Of a stretch of DNA of 64,000 bases, positions 11,781-24,775 are shown piece after piece. The notes beneath the pieces were generated by a model. It made no database searches. It saw only the letters and a program-made list of their open reading frames with translations, and was not told the origin of the DNA. Origin of the DNA: Phaseolus vulgaris (taxonomy: Eukaryota; Streptophyta; Magnoliopsida; Fabales; Fabaceae); the NCBI RefSeq assembly GCF_000499845.2, contig NC_023755.2, positions 5,896,847 through 5,960,846 of the forward strand. Reading direction: 5' to 3'. Every line of letters starts with the position of its first letter. Positions within the stretch are counted from its first letter, which is position 1. The translations under genes were made by a program, and so were the position numbers.

Positions 11781-14700
11781 TCAAACATGGTTCTCCTGTA
11801 CATGCCTTTTGCTGTCCCTCTCACTATGGCCTAGCCGACCGACCTTGTTTCGATCCTCCACATAATCGTAACGACTATTGTGGTGGGGGCCAGGGCCGTA
11901 ATTATGCCGTTGCTTCCCCTCCATCCCTCTTTCAGGGGAGCTTACTGCTTTTCTCTTGCGATTGCTTGACTTGGGTGAGGGAACGCCAATGTCATCAAGC
12001 GCGGATACCTCCCCTTCTTCAACAGCACTTAGATCTGGTTCATACGAAGACAGACCCTTTACACCATGATGTTGCTCATCTGCATAATCTTGATGTCTTC
12101 CATGCATGTTCTCATAATCTGACCTGTCAGAGGACTTAGACCAGCTTTGCCTCTTATCCCTATTCTTCTCACTCTGAGGAGCAAGTTCAATTCCATCCTC
12201 TAGTACCCTCTCAATGAGATCATCATCATCCATGACATCTGTTTTCTTAGTTATATGACCAGCTGCTTTCTTTCGTTTTTCTAATGCAGCCTTTACCTTT
12301 TCCCTATCAATTTTCTTAATGGCTTCCTGAGGAGGCCGGCTAATTGCACCCTCTCTGTTATCTAGGTTTCTGCCACTATGTTTATCTTTCAAATCAGTAG
12401 GTTCTTTTGTTTCATTCCCTCCAGAATTGTTTTCCAGCTCTTTTTCACCATTATCTGATCGAGATTTAACCATGTCTTGAGTTTCATGTAAGTTTTCCTT
12501 AAATGGTATTGATTCCCACTCCGGATGCTGATTGCCTTTGGCATCACCTTCCACCCTGTATTTCATTTCTGTGCTCCCATAATCACCAATTCCACCATGA
12601 TTTGAGATGGGGCGCCCCACATGATTTGGGACTGATGAATCAAACGCAGCCACAGAAGACACAGGCTTCGATGTTTCAAGTCTAGTGGCTCCAGTCTGGG
12701 AATTACTCTTTGCAGCTGAAGTTTCATCATTATTAGCTGGAGCTTTTGCAGTGGCTCGATTAGATGTCACACCTCCTCCTTCAACATCATTGGAAGGTGG
12801 CATTCTATTTTGTTCATACAGCTCCAACATTTGATTACTCACTTCTGCAAAAAGTACCGACAAAATTGGTTTTGCATTATGATATTAAGATATTTAAAGT
12901 TAGTATGATTGCACCACAATCTCCTTGCATATATAAATACTAAGATACCATCACACACACACACAGATGAACATTAACAAGAGGAAGGACAAAATAGAGT
13001 TGACAATGAGATGGTACTTTTTTTCCTCATTTCTTTATACCACTAGTACTGAATAAAAAGACACCAACCCTCCAATTGGCGTGGAGTGACATCAAACTCT
13101 TGCCACCAGACCTTCTCTCCATCTGATGGGAGCTTCACCTTCAGAAACTTGGCAGCAAGGAATATGGCTCCAGCTGCAATGTGATGTGGCTTAAATTGCA
13201 AGCAGAGTGATGTCCGAAGTCTGCATATCACATCATAATTTCAGGAAAGAAAAATCATAGACTACTACCCTGAACAAAAATGGTATAATATTCATACCCA
13301 TCATTTACAAAGTTCCACGCAACTTGAGCAAGGGCATTTTGAGCAACTTTAAATTTCTTTATTGCCTCAACAAGAGGTTTATAAGGATGATGCACATTCA
13401 GATCAAAACCAAGAGTTGCCAGGACAGCTCTCTCTCCAATTAAAATTAATTCTTTATGCTGTTCATAAACTTCCTGTGTCATTCGAGAAAAAAATAAATT
13501 ATGAGGTAGGCAAAACAGAGAAATTTAAAAGAATTTTATTTAGAAATAAATCCCCATGTAGTTAAACAAATGCAAACAAAAAAAGGAAAACAACAATAAA
13601 TTTCAATTTCAATATGCAAATTGCAAGTCAATGCTTGTGCTAGCTGGCTTGCAGCAGGTTGTTCCGTGACAGAAATCAGAGATGTGAATAGTTAGAATGG
13701 TATGTGAATAATGCAAAAATACAGAATGACAGTGAACAAAGGAACCTAAATCAAATCCCTACAAAAAAAAACAACAAACTAACAGGTACTTAAATGTCTG
13801 GACTCAGACCAAAGATTGCTTTGAAATACCTTCTGCTTTATTCTCATAATTGCAGCTGGATCCTTCTTGTGTATAATTTCATATGAAATAAGAATTACAT
13901 CTTTTAGCGGACGAGGAGTTTCTTCAACCTTCCCAGCAAGAAACATGCATACTGTTGCAATGGTCTGCAGAACATATTAAGTTACTAGTTAGTTAGCACC
14001 ACCATCAATCCAATTTAATGTTTTCATTCTATGCATAAGAGAATCTATGACTATGCATGCAAAGAGATATATCAACAGGGAAGGATAATGTAAAAGTGCT
14101 CTAACACATGCTGGGAAAGACATTAAATAGGTAAAAGACGGCCAGCATGTTTTCCAAATGAAGAAAACAATTACAAAATTAAATACTAAGCAACCATAAG
14201 ATTTACATGGCACAGAAAAAACTCAACAACTACAAGCTAAGCAGCTAGTTGGTGACTGGCATAAAACAACTCTATAAATACAATGTTTGGGTAAAAATTG
14301 TCATATATTCATAATGGAAGTCCTACATATTTAATCTATCCTGATGCACTACAAGGGTACAAGTTAATAAAACAAATAAGAATTCATAGACTGATTCGAC
14401 ATGATAAGAATTTTCAATCCTGCTAATCCAGGATGTAAATATACATATAAATATCTTAACAGTTACATGTAAATATCAGGCCTCAAAACCGATCTTATTA
14501 CATAGTAAGACTATAAAATACCCAATTATTCATCAAACTACTTATCCACGGCTACATATTATGCAGTGTTGATGGAAACTGTCTGAAGAAATCAAACAAA
14601 ATATAATGCAACAGTTTTATAACCAAGATAAACCACATTACATTATGATGAAAACATTTTCCTTACTCTTTATTAACACGAACAAAGAATACTAAGCATA

Positions 14701-16402
14701 TTTTTAGGAAAAGGGGCTTTTTAACACACTTTAGGTTCTGACCAGAAGATGTGGGTAGACAGTGATAAGGCAACTAGAAGTCTAAGACCGTGGTCAGACC
14801 ACCCAATAAGTTGTACAATGGAAAGAAAATTAAAATATTCCCTGAATTAAGTTTCAACAATTTAATGTGTTAGAATTGTAATCAGTCTTGTCCAATGAGG
14901 AAAATGGTGGAAAGCCAATACTTTGATATAGCAAATAGCTCAAAAAACACAGGCAAATAGAGGGTTACACTATAGAAGCTAGTCGACAAACCTAAATGAT
15001 AAAAACATCTTACACAGTCTTCACCTGAAACTTGAACTTTGTGATACTTGGTCTATGACATTGTGTCGAGAGTGCTAGCAACACACTGACCATCGTATTT
15101 CTAACAGTTTTTTTTATTGACTAAAATTTATCCAAAACTAAATTACCTGTGAGATTCATTAAATAAGGATTGAGTTTATATTCACCAACGAAAATATAGG
15201 CACTATCACACCTCTATGTCATATTTTTTCTTGAGTGTTAAAAAGACAATTACCAAAATAAAAATTACAACAGCAGCTTTTATATAAAAAGACAGTTGAA
15301 AAAAACAATATGTACACCAATAATCCCCTTTATATATTAGTATAGAATAGGAGTATAGATTACTACAAATGACAACTTCTACAATATGTATCAAATAGTG
15401 CACCACTTGCTCTGTATCAAATTTTAATAGGTAAACCAATCTTCAGCTACAAACAATTAGTTTTAAGTTTAACAACATAAGAGATATAAATACTGATCTG
15501 AAGCATATGTTTTCCTTCTCTTTTTCTTTTCTTGGTGATTTTCAAAAATACAATGTAACACTCCTTCCTTCTTTTTAATTGGCACTACTTTTATGAATTT
15601 GAATACCACATGTGGAGATAATTTTGATTATTGTATTTAGCATTTTCAAATATAATATCCATGAAAATATAAACAATCCAAAAAATAGATTTGCTAACAC
15701 TGCTCATTAAAATACATAATCAAATGTAAAGAAAAAAATAATGTATTCCACCCAGAAAAACTATACAATAATAACACTATAAAACCTATCATTACAGAAT
15801 ACAAACTTACCCTCCTGTCATTCTTTGCATGGGACTGCCTTAGAAAGAATCGATGACAAAATATTATTGCAGTTGCAATAGTTACTTGAGGTCTGCAACA
15901 CAATTAAAACAAGATCATTGACATCTATTATTAATTTGAATACAACAATAGAGATTAAGAAAGTTTTTCCCTTCAGTGCCAGCAATATCTTAAATATATA
16001 TACACATCAAGGAAACAAATCAAACAAACCTTACTTTTGAACAAATAGGAAACAAGGATACTTAAAATAACCACATGACAAATAGGAAACAAGGACCCAC
16101 ATATCTTAAACAGGAAAGTCAAAAAATAACCTATTGAGTTAAGATAGGTCACTGAGGCAACTAACAAAGACTCACACTTTAAGTCTCATGCCTAAGTCTT
16201 GCAGAAATGTACAGTATGATTTGCGTAGGTAAGTTTCTTTCTTCAAATCTACGCCATCTTGTTTGGATGGTGAGTATTCTTCAATTTCCTTCCTGGAAAA
16301 GTACCACCTCGAGCCATCCTCTGACTTCTCTTGAGAGTATCTTTGAGAAACACCTTGAGAAGTTCCATGATGAGAGGCATCACCAAGCAACAATCCAGCC
16401 AT
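11781..16402 (-). CDS. CYCT1: Cyclin T1-type cyclin (P-TEFb cyclin subunit), six coding exons
   Basis: Coding exons on the minus strand are 16402-16176, 15892-15811, 13964-13830, 13473-13298, 13220-13069 and 12844-11781. Each junction has GT/AG and keeps frame, giving 611 residues; the start MAGLLLGD matches the family's N-terminus. Residues about 40-260 form the double cyclin box, with [41 protein letters not shown] and [17 protein letters not shown] recognisable. The long last exon encodes a hydrophilic tail with a conserved block near residue 435 ([20 protein letters not shown]) and an acidic [17 protein letters not shown]. Family knowledge: plant cyclin T binds CDKC kinases in the nucleus, and the complex phosphorylates the RNA polymerase II C-terminal domain to promote elongation. 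It is probably nearest the cyclin T1-3/4/5 group. No lesion is seen. The 1.8-kb intron between exons at 15811 and 13964 holds nothing recognisable. Confidence 0.93.
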
Positions 16403-17420
16403 TAAGTTGACACGTGATGAAACGTATTTTGGATGTATATCTGCTTAAACTTCAGAACATTATGATCATGTCACTAATGTGAATTAAATAATTGTAGTCG
16501 GTCCATTAAATACAATAACGAGAAACAATGACGTGAAGCCCTAATCTTCTACAAATAAATAAAATATAAACCCTAATGAAATCAACAAAACATAATAAGG
16601 CTGAAGTTATATCCCACCAATGTTTTTACTTGTCTTTAATCATCAAAATCGGAAAGCAACAACCGACCATCACCAAGACTTTCCCAAACATATCTGTCAA
16701 TCTCATCTTTATCCAATAATACAACCTCTAAAAAAAGTCACCACAAGTACCAAATCTTTTTATAACATTATCAATGACATTAACACCCATTAATCCTCCA
16801 TATATATACACACATTCATACACTGACCAACTTCACAAAAAAACCAGAAATTTAGTATCACTATACAACCCAAAGCAAATCCCTCGGAAACATTATCTCA
16901 ACATGCCCCTTACTTCAACTACCTACAAGCAATAAATGAATAAAAATAGAAATGATTCTTCAGTCCACAGTAATCCGCAATACAATACACCTTCTACAAC
17001 AATTTGAAAGATGAAGTTTACAAACTCATTTCTTCATTTCTTTCATTTCTTCATTTCTTCAAACCACGTATGAGAAATCAACAAAATCTAAAACTAAAAT
17101 CAAAGGGTAGACTATTTTATTCATCAAAAAAACTAAAAAGAAAAGAAATTCAAGCAGAAAACTACAAAACCCAAAGCAAATTCAACCTTTTACCTGCAGT
17201 GAAAGAACGGAAACAAAGTTCAATTTGACTGTCGGAAGAACAACGCGAATTTTCCCTGCGAGCAGCGAAATAGGAAACTAAAATCGGGAAGTTCCAAGAA
17301 CCAGCCGCGTTTGCAGAGAGGGAAGAAATTGGTGGTGTAACTGTATTAGGGTATAGAGGAAGAAGAAGAAAGAAGAGATATTTTGGGAATTTTAAAGTTA
17401 GGGTTTACAGCGGAAATAGA
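16403..17420 (-). promoter_or_regulatory. Cyclin T untranslated first exon, leader intron and telo-box
   Basis: Minus-strand sequence at about 17410-17194 is CT-rich and ends CTGCAG followed by a GT donor at 17193. An acceptor TTTAAGCAG ends at 16441, 38 bases before the ATG. This implies a 5' UTR intron of about 750 bp. The telo-box AAACCCTAA lies on the minus strand at 17406-17398, near the probable transcription start. Telo-boxes are known in promoters and leaders of plant growth and translation genes. The transcription start itself was not determined. Confidence 0.6.
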
Positions 17421-18840
17421 GAGAATAAAAACACTACAGGGCAACCATGTCAGTAACCCTGATATTTTTCCTTCTCCCTCTAATTTTTCTCTTTTAAAAT
17501 TTTATGTATATATATATATATATTTATAAATGTAGAAACACATGCCACTATTCATGTGTGTCTAATTCTTGTTATGATAACAAAAATTATTTATATCATT
17601 ATACAAAGAGAACTTAATATTTGGTAATTTCTTTTTGTATGACTTTTTAAAATAAAATATGATTTATTTATTTATTTAATAAAATAAATACCTATATAAT
17701 TTCTCTTTATTTTAAAATAATTAAATATTTTTTAAAATATTAATTACATAATTTTTTAAAGTTATTTTATAAAGTTAGATGTATGTATATATCTTTTAAA
17801 TTATATTTTTTGTAACTTAGTTAATTACTCATAAATATAATAAAATTATATATTTTAATATAATAAAAATATAAATATGTAAAAAATATTTAATTATTTT
17901 GAAGTTATTCAACTATTTATTTTATTAAATTAATTCATTTTTATTTATTAAAATACAAAATTGTGCAATTAAAAGATGACATAAAAAAATTATCTAATAA
18001 TATATGATTTTTATATAATGATGTAGATTATTATTATTATTATTATATATTATTAAAAAAAATTAAAAATACGAACATTTTGGACCTAATTATTATAATA
18101 ATTATTAAAATAAAAAAAAATTATTATTAAATTTCATAAGATAATAATTATAAAATAAATAATTTTTATAATGTATTGTAAGGAGATTTTTTTTATTAGG
18201 TAGGTGGCTTTTTTTTATTGTAGTTAGTTTTTTTATTGTAGTTGGTTGGACGAAATAACATTTATCTAAAGTAAAATAATAAGAAATAATTTATGTACAT
18301 ACAAAATAAGTTAAAAAGAACAATCTTTTTATTAATATTATAGATATTATATTTACTCATATTATTTCTAAACAAATTTTAAACTTTTCTCATTATCTAA
18401 AAAAATCTTATCTTTTAAATATTTTGATATTTTTTAATAAATTAACGAAATTAATTAGAAAGTGACAATATTATAAATATATTACTAGTGTGTTAAATTA
18501 GGAATAATTATATTCTTATACTATTTAAAAAATATATAATTAAGAATCTTACTTGAATTCTTAATATTTATACTCCTTTCTGATTAAAGTTATTTAGAGA
18601 TTGATATATAAATATTTTTTTAGCGATATGTTTTCTACAAACACACTTTACAAATTCTTTTTTAAGTAACTTGTGAAATATGAACTATAACCAAAATTTA
18701 TGTTCATAAGACATAATATTTATACTTAAAGATTTACATATGAAAGAATAATGGTGATTTTAGGAATATCTCATAAAAAAATATTTAAAAGACAATATAT
18801 CTCTTTAGAAAATTATTCTAAGAATGCATAACTCTATACT
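17421..18840. other. AT-rich spacer upstream of cyclin T
   Basis: No gene is seen. The stretch is extremely AT-rich with short runs of TAT and ATT units, including an (ATT)n tract near 18029-18051. The first 100-200 bp next to 17420 presumably holds the cyclin T promoter, but I recognise no clear TATA box. Confidence 0.45.
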
Positions 18841-19450
18841 TCTCCTATGTCCAATTTCTCACCATAAAAGGAGGAGATGGTGGAAATAATAGAATCATTC
18901 AAGGAGAAAACTAATTGGTAGAACTTGAAGAGGATGAGGATAAGAGATGGAGAAGAGGAAGGAAAGATGGAAGAAAGAATAATCTTTTAATTTCAAGTGA
19001 TTTAGGTTGCAAGGGAGCATCTTCTCTCTTAGTTTTCAACTTTGTTATGCATCAAAGTATGTAAAAATGACAACTTAGGGCTATTTATACTCAAATGACA
19101 ATGCCCAATCTTTTGAGCATATCTCAAACCGCTAAGAGAATGTTAAACCGCTAAGCAGATTGCTCAAAATTACATTTCCACTACCTTAAATCTACTATGC
19201 ACAACCATTATGTGTTGAGTGGATTCATTCTCAAGAGTAAAGTTGGAAAAAGGGTATTCATCAAGGAGATTTCGTCGAGCGTAACCTTCATGTTCTGAAT
19301 AGATTTTCTCTAGAGGCAAATTTGGTGCAGTGTTGGAAATTTGGTTGAGCCAAAGTGAAAATGGTTGAGCCAAGCTGGCCTACATTGAGCGTACCTGGCC
19401 TAGGTTGAACAAATTTGGGAATGGGTAAGAAAATTATGCAAAAACACTTA
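18841..19450 (-). repeat. LTR-like fragment with TATA box and GCTTAGCGG repeats
   Basis: On the minus strand GAGTATAAATAGCCC near 19090 is a good TATA box preceded by two AAACCGCTAAG-type units 19 bp apart (19126 and 19145). Related GCTTAGCGG phrases occur in the LTR-like arm near 8440. GTTGAGC/GTTGAGTGG phrases repeat through 19180-19440. The layout suggests the U3-R part of an LTR. I could not place either terminus or find an internal region, so the class is undetermined. Confidence 0.4.
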
Positions 19451-19712
19451 AAACTCTCTTCTACATAATTTCACTGAGCATAGTCGAATCCACTCAACAA
19501 AGTATTCCTAATGAAAGCCTTTTGAAACTATGTTTAAAAGAGGCTAGGGGATTCTCTTACCTAGTATCTTAAACCAAAGTTTAAATGTTAAAATGTTTCC
19601 TAGCCTCAAATCCCTATTCATGCGCACAATTTTCCCCTATTGCCTTGAATTCTCAAAAGCATCTTAGAAACATGACCATCTTCATAATACGCTATCAAAG
19701 GAGTAAGTGACC

Positions 19713-19833
19713 CTATTACGAAGTGGACTTTAAGCCTAACTCAACCCCATAAAACCGGCTCATAGGGTGAGGTTTGCACCCACTTATATACAATGAAAGG
19801 CTCTAATCTCTAGTCGATGTGGGATCTCCAACA
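19713..19833 (-). repeat. TRIM-like LTR (short legume dispersed repeat)
   Basis: On the minus strand it starts TGTTGGAGATCCCACATCGA at 19833. It carries TATATAAGTGGGTGCAAACC and runs to AGGCTTAAAGTCCACTTC. I know this as a frequent dispersed sequence in legume genomes, with the layout of a terminal-repeat-in-miniature (TRIM) LTR: TG start, a TATA box about 50 bp in, and a tRNA-Met primer site just beyond. The expected primer site is degraded here (AATAGGGTCAC). Family assignment is from memory. Confidence 0.5.
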
Positions 19834-19896
19834 CTTAGTGTAGACAATCCTTTTATGGGATAACCAAATTGTCTCTAAGCAAATATGGGATTGTAG

Positions 19897-20345
19897 TTGA
19901 TGAAACATTTTCTAATTATGATAGGTACATTAGGATAATCATCACAATAATATATAATCAAATGGCGAACACCATTTAATTTTTTCTTCATTTAAGTTAG
20001 AAAAGTGTTATTCCCAATCATTTCCTCCTTTCACATCAAGCTTACATTGCAATAACTCATCCACGGGGCATTTAATGTCAATGGATCTTTTAAACACACG
20101 AGTAACAAGCCACACCAATAGTACTGGTAAACAATAAAGGATTTTCTTTCCTTTTCTTTCATGACAAAAGTGCATGGTTCTGTAAACGTCAATCAATATT
20201 GTCGTGACTAGGCTCTGTGACCAATTTCTGCTAGCAATAAACACATCCATTGCAATATTATCCACAAAATTCTCAACACTGGAAATAATACAATGTCATA
20301 AATAGTGAAAGCTAAAATGACCATGAAAGTATCCCAATCTCCTTT
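19897..20345 (-). pseudogene. DUF7745 / plant-mobile-domain-like protein fragment
   Basis: The clearest reading frame (20265-20008) includes AMDVFIASRNWSQSL, then CHERKGKKILYCLPVLLVWL and CPVDELLQC. Upstream, near 20340-20270, another frame gives FTIYDIVLFPVL. Downstream, near 20010-19900, shifted frames resemble EQHFSNLNEEKIKW and FPNVPL-type sequence. This order matches the DUF7745 family as I recall it: a hydrophobic LxIYGLVLFP block, then a KGKKI-CCIPxLYxWLxSH block, then a W-x-C-P-W region. That family is linked to plant transposable elements. At least two frame changes and no start codon make it a decayed fragment. Function is unknown. Confidence 0.55.
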
Positions 20346-20403
20346 ACCAGTTAAATGATGCAAGTACTACTCCAAATATACGCATGTATGTTTGTTTACA
20401 AGT

Positions 20404-21491
20404 TGTTAAGGGAAAAGTTCAAGACCCTAAGATTTTGATTAAGTGTTAAAACCAACTAAGTGTAAAACAAGGTCATACTTCGTCTGATAGATGGTAGTTT
20501 TATAAAAATAACATATCACATAAGATACAAGTGTTTCGTTTGATAAATGATATAACATTGTTATATATTTTTTCTTAAGTCTAATAAGGCACATAAAAGA
20601 ACAAATGAAACAAGCACAAAATATCATATGATACGTGCATATACTACACTAACCTCGTACTTCAATAAATATCCATATGTTAATTCTATGTTGCAGGGAA
20701 TGGTTGTTTATCAAGAGATTCGTTCAAGATAAAATACAAATCAATATCAATATCTATTAAGACATGAGCTAAAACTTATTTCTTCATCAATTTTCTAACA
20801 CAGAGAACTTTTCAACTATAACCTAGCTATTTCCCTTGCACAATGTGCATGTTTACCATGAATTGGTGCAAAAGGTTAAGTTACCAAGGGATATAAGCAT
20901 TGTCAGTGATCAAGCATGTCACATAAAGAATGAACGCATTTAAAGTTGTGTCGAGTGCATTTAATGCAATAATCATATTCAAACTCGAAAAATGCAACAT
21001 GCAAGAAGAACTAAAGTTACTCAACAACTATAAATGGTCTCTCAATGATTATCTTGCCTATATGAAGCCTACCATAAAGAAGAAGAAAAAGAAAGCAAAG
21101 GTTACATCATGCCAAAATGTTTTTCCAATTTAGAGAAATCCTCAAAGCTTAGAACAGGGACACTGGCAAAATATATCAAGCTTCAATGATCATATAATGA
21201 GGACTATATAAAGACCTTAAAGATGAAAAATAAGACAAAAAATGAATGAACGTACATAGAACGGGACAGAAACGCCATTGTAAAGTGATATACAATTGTG
21301 TCAACAAGTTGTGCTTATATAGTTTGTATATTCTATTGTAAAGCATCTAGAAAGTTGAGTTGTGTGCTTAACCATTGTAAATCCTTTCCTCTGTGAAGTA
21401 TACCTAGTGAGCTTTCATTGTTCTTGACGTAGATAGCGTTTTCTCATGTCTTTGAGAGGTATTGATCTAGGAGAGATTATAACTAGTATAC
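20404..21491 (+). repeat. LTR-like repeat family A, copy 1 (interrupted)
   Basis: It starts TGTTAAGGGAAAAGTTCAAG. It aligns along its length with 47434-48550 and 51295-52400, and in reverse with about 60380-60715. Shared landmarks are GATTTTGATTAAGTGTTAAAAC, a GTGCATTTAATGCA-type phrase near 20955 and a TATATAAAG box near 21207. TG start, promoter position and dispersed copies point to an LTR of about 1.1 kb or more. The copy is cut at 21491 by a gypsy LTR. A piece of the same type may resume near 24260. Confidence 0.55.
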
Positions 21492-22495
21492 TGATAAGTG
21501 CCAAATTTGTGTAATATTTCATATTAAAATATAAGCACTTATGAGTATTATACCTAATTGATAAAATAAGTATAAAATAACCCCTAATTTATGAAATTAT
21601 ACCTTTTTACACATTTTGTGATTTTAATTTAAATAAGAATTATTTATTCCCAAATTTGTGTTAATTTCAGGATTCTGGGAAAGAATTGAGATAATTGGGC
21701 TAAAGAAAAATATACAAAGCTAAAAAAGAAAGTTGGAATGCATCAACACTCACCAAAGCTACCTAAATTCGCAAAAAGCCAAGATGCCAACAACGAATCT
21801 TGCTCAAGCGAGTAGAATCTCGCTCAAGCGAGTATAATCTCTCTCAAGCAAGTAGAATCTCGCTTGAGCAAGATAGCACCAATAACGTTGGGCCTTTTTA
21901 CTATTTACTCACCCAAGCGAGCCCATTAGCACCCAAGCGAGAAGTCACTTAAGCCCAAGAAAATTAGGTTAAATAGGAGGCTTGAGACACAACCCTAGTG
22001 TGCAAGATTGAGAGGAAAACTCCATTGAGTAACTTGTAACCCAATTGGGAGAATAGAAAGTGCTAGCATATGTGTGGCTAATTCTACCATTTGGGATTGG
22101 GAGTAATCTCTTCAAACTCTTATGTATTGAGGTGATATATGAATATAATATTTTGTTCTTAATTGATTATTGGTATTATTGTTTTGCTTATAATTCTTGA
22201 TCTAGAATCTTAAATCTGATTGGAAAGTATTTTTATGGTTCTTACCTAAAAAATATTACTTAACATATTTAAGTGCTATAAATAAACTTGAAATGTTAAT
22301 TGCTATTTGTTGAAGATTGAAGAAGTTTCTTCACAACATGTCATAGTGTGTGTTTGATGTAGAAAATAGCTTTGAAGGTTTATAACATTGTAATTAGTTG
22401 TTATTATAGGATAGAGGTTGTTTAAGGTAGCCTTTTGAATTGTGATCTATTTCATATCCCTAACCAAGGTAGTGAACTCAAGCACAAAAAGTTCT
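21492..22495 (+). repeat. Ty3/gypsy LTR (solo or remnant)
   Basis: It starts TGATAAGTGCCAAATTTGTG and matches, in inverted orientation, the LTR end at 37069-36868, which is preceded by a polypurine tract. That pairing fixes 21492 as a true LTR start. Landmarks shared by the two include ATATTTCATATTAAAA, CCTAATTTATGAA, CCTTTTTACA and CCAAATTTGTGTTAA. A TTAAATAGGAGG promoter-like box lies near 21970. A 20-bp phased array occupies 21801-21880. No internal region follows; the right edge is approximate because copia LTR sequence follows directly. Confidence 0.6.
21801..21880 (+). repeat. Four-unit 20-bp phased CTCAAGCGAG array
   Basis: Units start at 21801, 21821, 21841 and 21861, exactly 20 bp apart. 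The first three read xxCTCAAGCgAGTAgAATCT. The fourth carries the reverse complement core CGCTTGAGCAAG. More CAAGCGAG phrases follow near 21913 and 21933. The near-palindromic core and two-helical-turn spacing would place repeated sites on one DNA face. Confidence 0.8.
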
Positions 22496-23873
22496 TTAAA
22501 AGGTTTCTAAAAAACTACCTTAATTTTTCTCAAAATCAGTTTTCTGCACAAAAATAAATTTGTTGTTTTATAAAACAATAGATTATTTCTGCACTGGTGT
22601 TCTTTTTAAACCTTTTTCAAAATTCAGTTTTCTGCACAAAAATAAATTTGTTGTTTTATAAAACAATAGATTATTTTTGCACTGGTGTTCTTTTTAAACC
22701 TTTTTCAAAATTCAGTTTTGGCACCAAAAAGTATTTTTTTAGCCCTTTTATTACCGTTAAGCTGAGTTGGAAGTGGTTTGAAAATCATCTTTTGCTTTTT
22801 CAGAAAAACAATCCATTTTTTTAACTTTAACCTCTTTTTTTTATAACAACTTTTAACTGTTTTTTGAAAAACTATTATAAACTATTTTCTATATAAAGAG
22901 AGACACATCTCACATGAAAAACTGAGCAATCACGTTTTTGAACACAGATAAAAGAGTTTTCAGTGAGAGATTACAACTTTGAATGTTTTCTTGAAAGGTT
23001 CTCTTAAGAATTTCAAGTGTGCTTGTTCATTGTGTGCCTAGGTCAAGGTTTGAGGTTCTGTCATTGTTGTGCTGCAAAAAAGTGGTCATTTTTAGGTTTC
23101 TTGCATCATCTTTTTAGGTATTTTCTTTCCTTATTCTTTCTTGTGTAAAGGTAATTGTATCATCACTTCTTGATAGGGTTTCTTGAAGTGTATATGTTGC
23201 TGAAATAGGGTTTTTCAACATTGTGCGCCTTGTTCTTTAAATGTTCAAGAACCACAAGGTTTTGTAAAAGTTTTGATTTGATTTAGTGGAATTCACTTTG
23301 GTGTGAGGTGAGACTGGATGTAGCTCTTAATGAGTGAACCAGTATAAATTGTGTGTGCCATTTTTCTTTTCAATCCTTACACTCAATTTTGCATATTTGA
23401 TAATCTACAATAAAATAAATCTGTTGATTTGAAATTGAATTTATTCTTTCTAGGCTAACATATACTGTTCTTCAAGATTTTGAAAAAGTACTTGGTTGCT
23501 TGTAGATACTTGAATCTGTGTGTTGGATGCTTAAAGAGAGTGATAAATTTTTTAAAATAACTTTGTTTAAGATTCATATTCTTTTCAAGATTGATTGTTA
23601 AAGATTCAAAGTTGGATTTCTTGTTGTAAAATCTTTCTTAATCTTTGTTGTTGTTAAGGTGCTTGCACTGTTATGGAAAATCACTCATTGGAGTTAAAAC
23701 TAATCAGGTTAAGTTTTTGGTTTTGATAAAGTAATCAAAAAATAAATCTGTTCTTTTTAAAATCATTTTTTTTTCTCAGGATTACTGGAAAACAGTTCTG
23801 TTTGCGAAAAATTTTAAAAGTTCAATTCACCCCCCTCCCCCCCTCTTGAACTTAGACACTAATAGACCCAACA
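22496..23873 (+). repeat. Partial Sirevirus-like copia LTR with 88-bp duplication
   Basis: The 3' part closely resembles the LTR of the element at 27739. Shared landmarks are GACTGGATGTAGCTC near 23310, GAGTGAACCAGTATAA near 23332, and the terminal CTTGAACTTAGACACTAATAGACCCAACA ending at 23873. A TATATAAAGAGAG promoter box lies near 22893. Near the start, an 88-bp unit is tandemly duplicated (22537-22624 and 22625-22712, one visible difference). The bases after 23873 (TTATCAAC) look like a primer site missing a few bases. The 5' boundary is approximate. Confidence 0.65.
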
Positions 23874-24700
23874 TTATCAACATTTTATCTTAATACTAAG
23901 TTCTTTTTATAAATTTGCAAGGAAACGGTATTTAGGAAGTATCTTAAGAATTTTATATGCGAAGAATCAATATAAATGGATTTTATACAGGCATCAATAT
24001 CAATCAAAGGACATAATGTTATCATGATTAATCAAAATACAAAAGAGTGAGAAAGATGAAATCCAATCCCTATTTTTCCAATTGAAGCAACAAATTTTTG
24101 CCTTGTTTTCTTGTTAATCTTTCCATCACAACAAATTCCAACAGAATTTTATTATTCTGTTTTATATTTAGCGAATCTTCTACTTGAATATTCAACTGTT
24201 CCTTATGGGTTCAATATTTGTCCTTAGGGACACATTATTACTTCTGACAACGCAGTGCACTTGTCGAAAAAGTCATCATATACCTGAAGAGGTATAAAAA
24301 TACTTGTGTGCCTTAAGAGGTGTTGAATACTTGTTTTACCTGAAGAGGTGTACAATACTCGTGTTAATGAAGGTTCTTAAGCAAGTTACTTAAGAGGACT
24401 ATATGTAGTCCTAGTTGTTGGGTGAAGTAGTATGAAACTTGTGTCTACTTTTCTCTAAGTCCTTTACTTTTAGACGTCATGTTTGCGATTTGAGTTCAGG
24501 CTCCACTCACCCCCTTTCTAGATCCAACTATCCCTTCAGACAATTCAAGACATTGCATCGACACTCAAACTCTTTTATTTGATTGAAAATTATAGCAATC
24601 AATGACCATGTTCTATTTGTTTATTATTTATAACACTTAATCAAAATCATAAGTATTGGACCTTTCCTAACACTTGTTAGTCACCATAAACTAGTCTTAA
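23874..24700. repeat. LTR-derived fragments without coding content
   Basis: Sequence near 24270-24370 iterates GAAGAGGTnnnnAATACTnGTGT phrases. It then reads toward CTCCACTCACCCCCTTTCTAG near 24510, typical of a copia LTR 3' end. This may be the displaced 3' part of the family A copy at 20404. At about 24590-24690 a piece on the minus strand (GGAAAGGTCCAATAC, then GATTTTGATTAAGTGTTA) matches the start of family A in reverse. Boundaries are approximate. Confidence 0.4.
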
Positions 24701-24775
24701 TAAACACGGTGTCACAATTCCAATGACATGATGAAAAACTACCACTAACACGTGATTCTGATGACAACACCCAAT

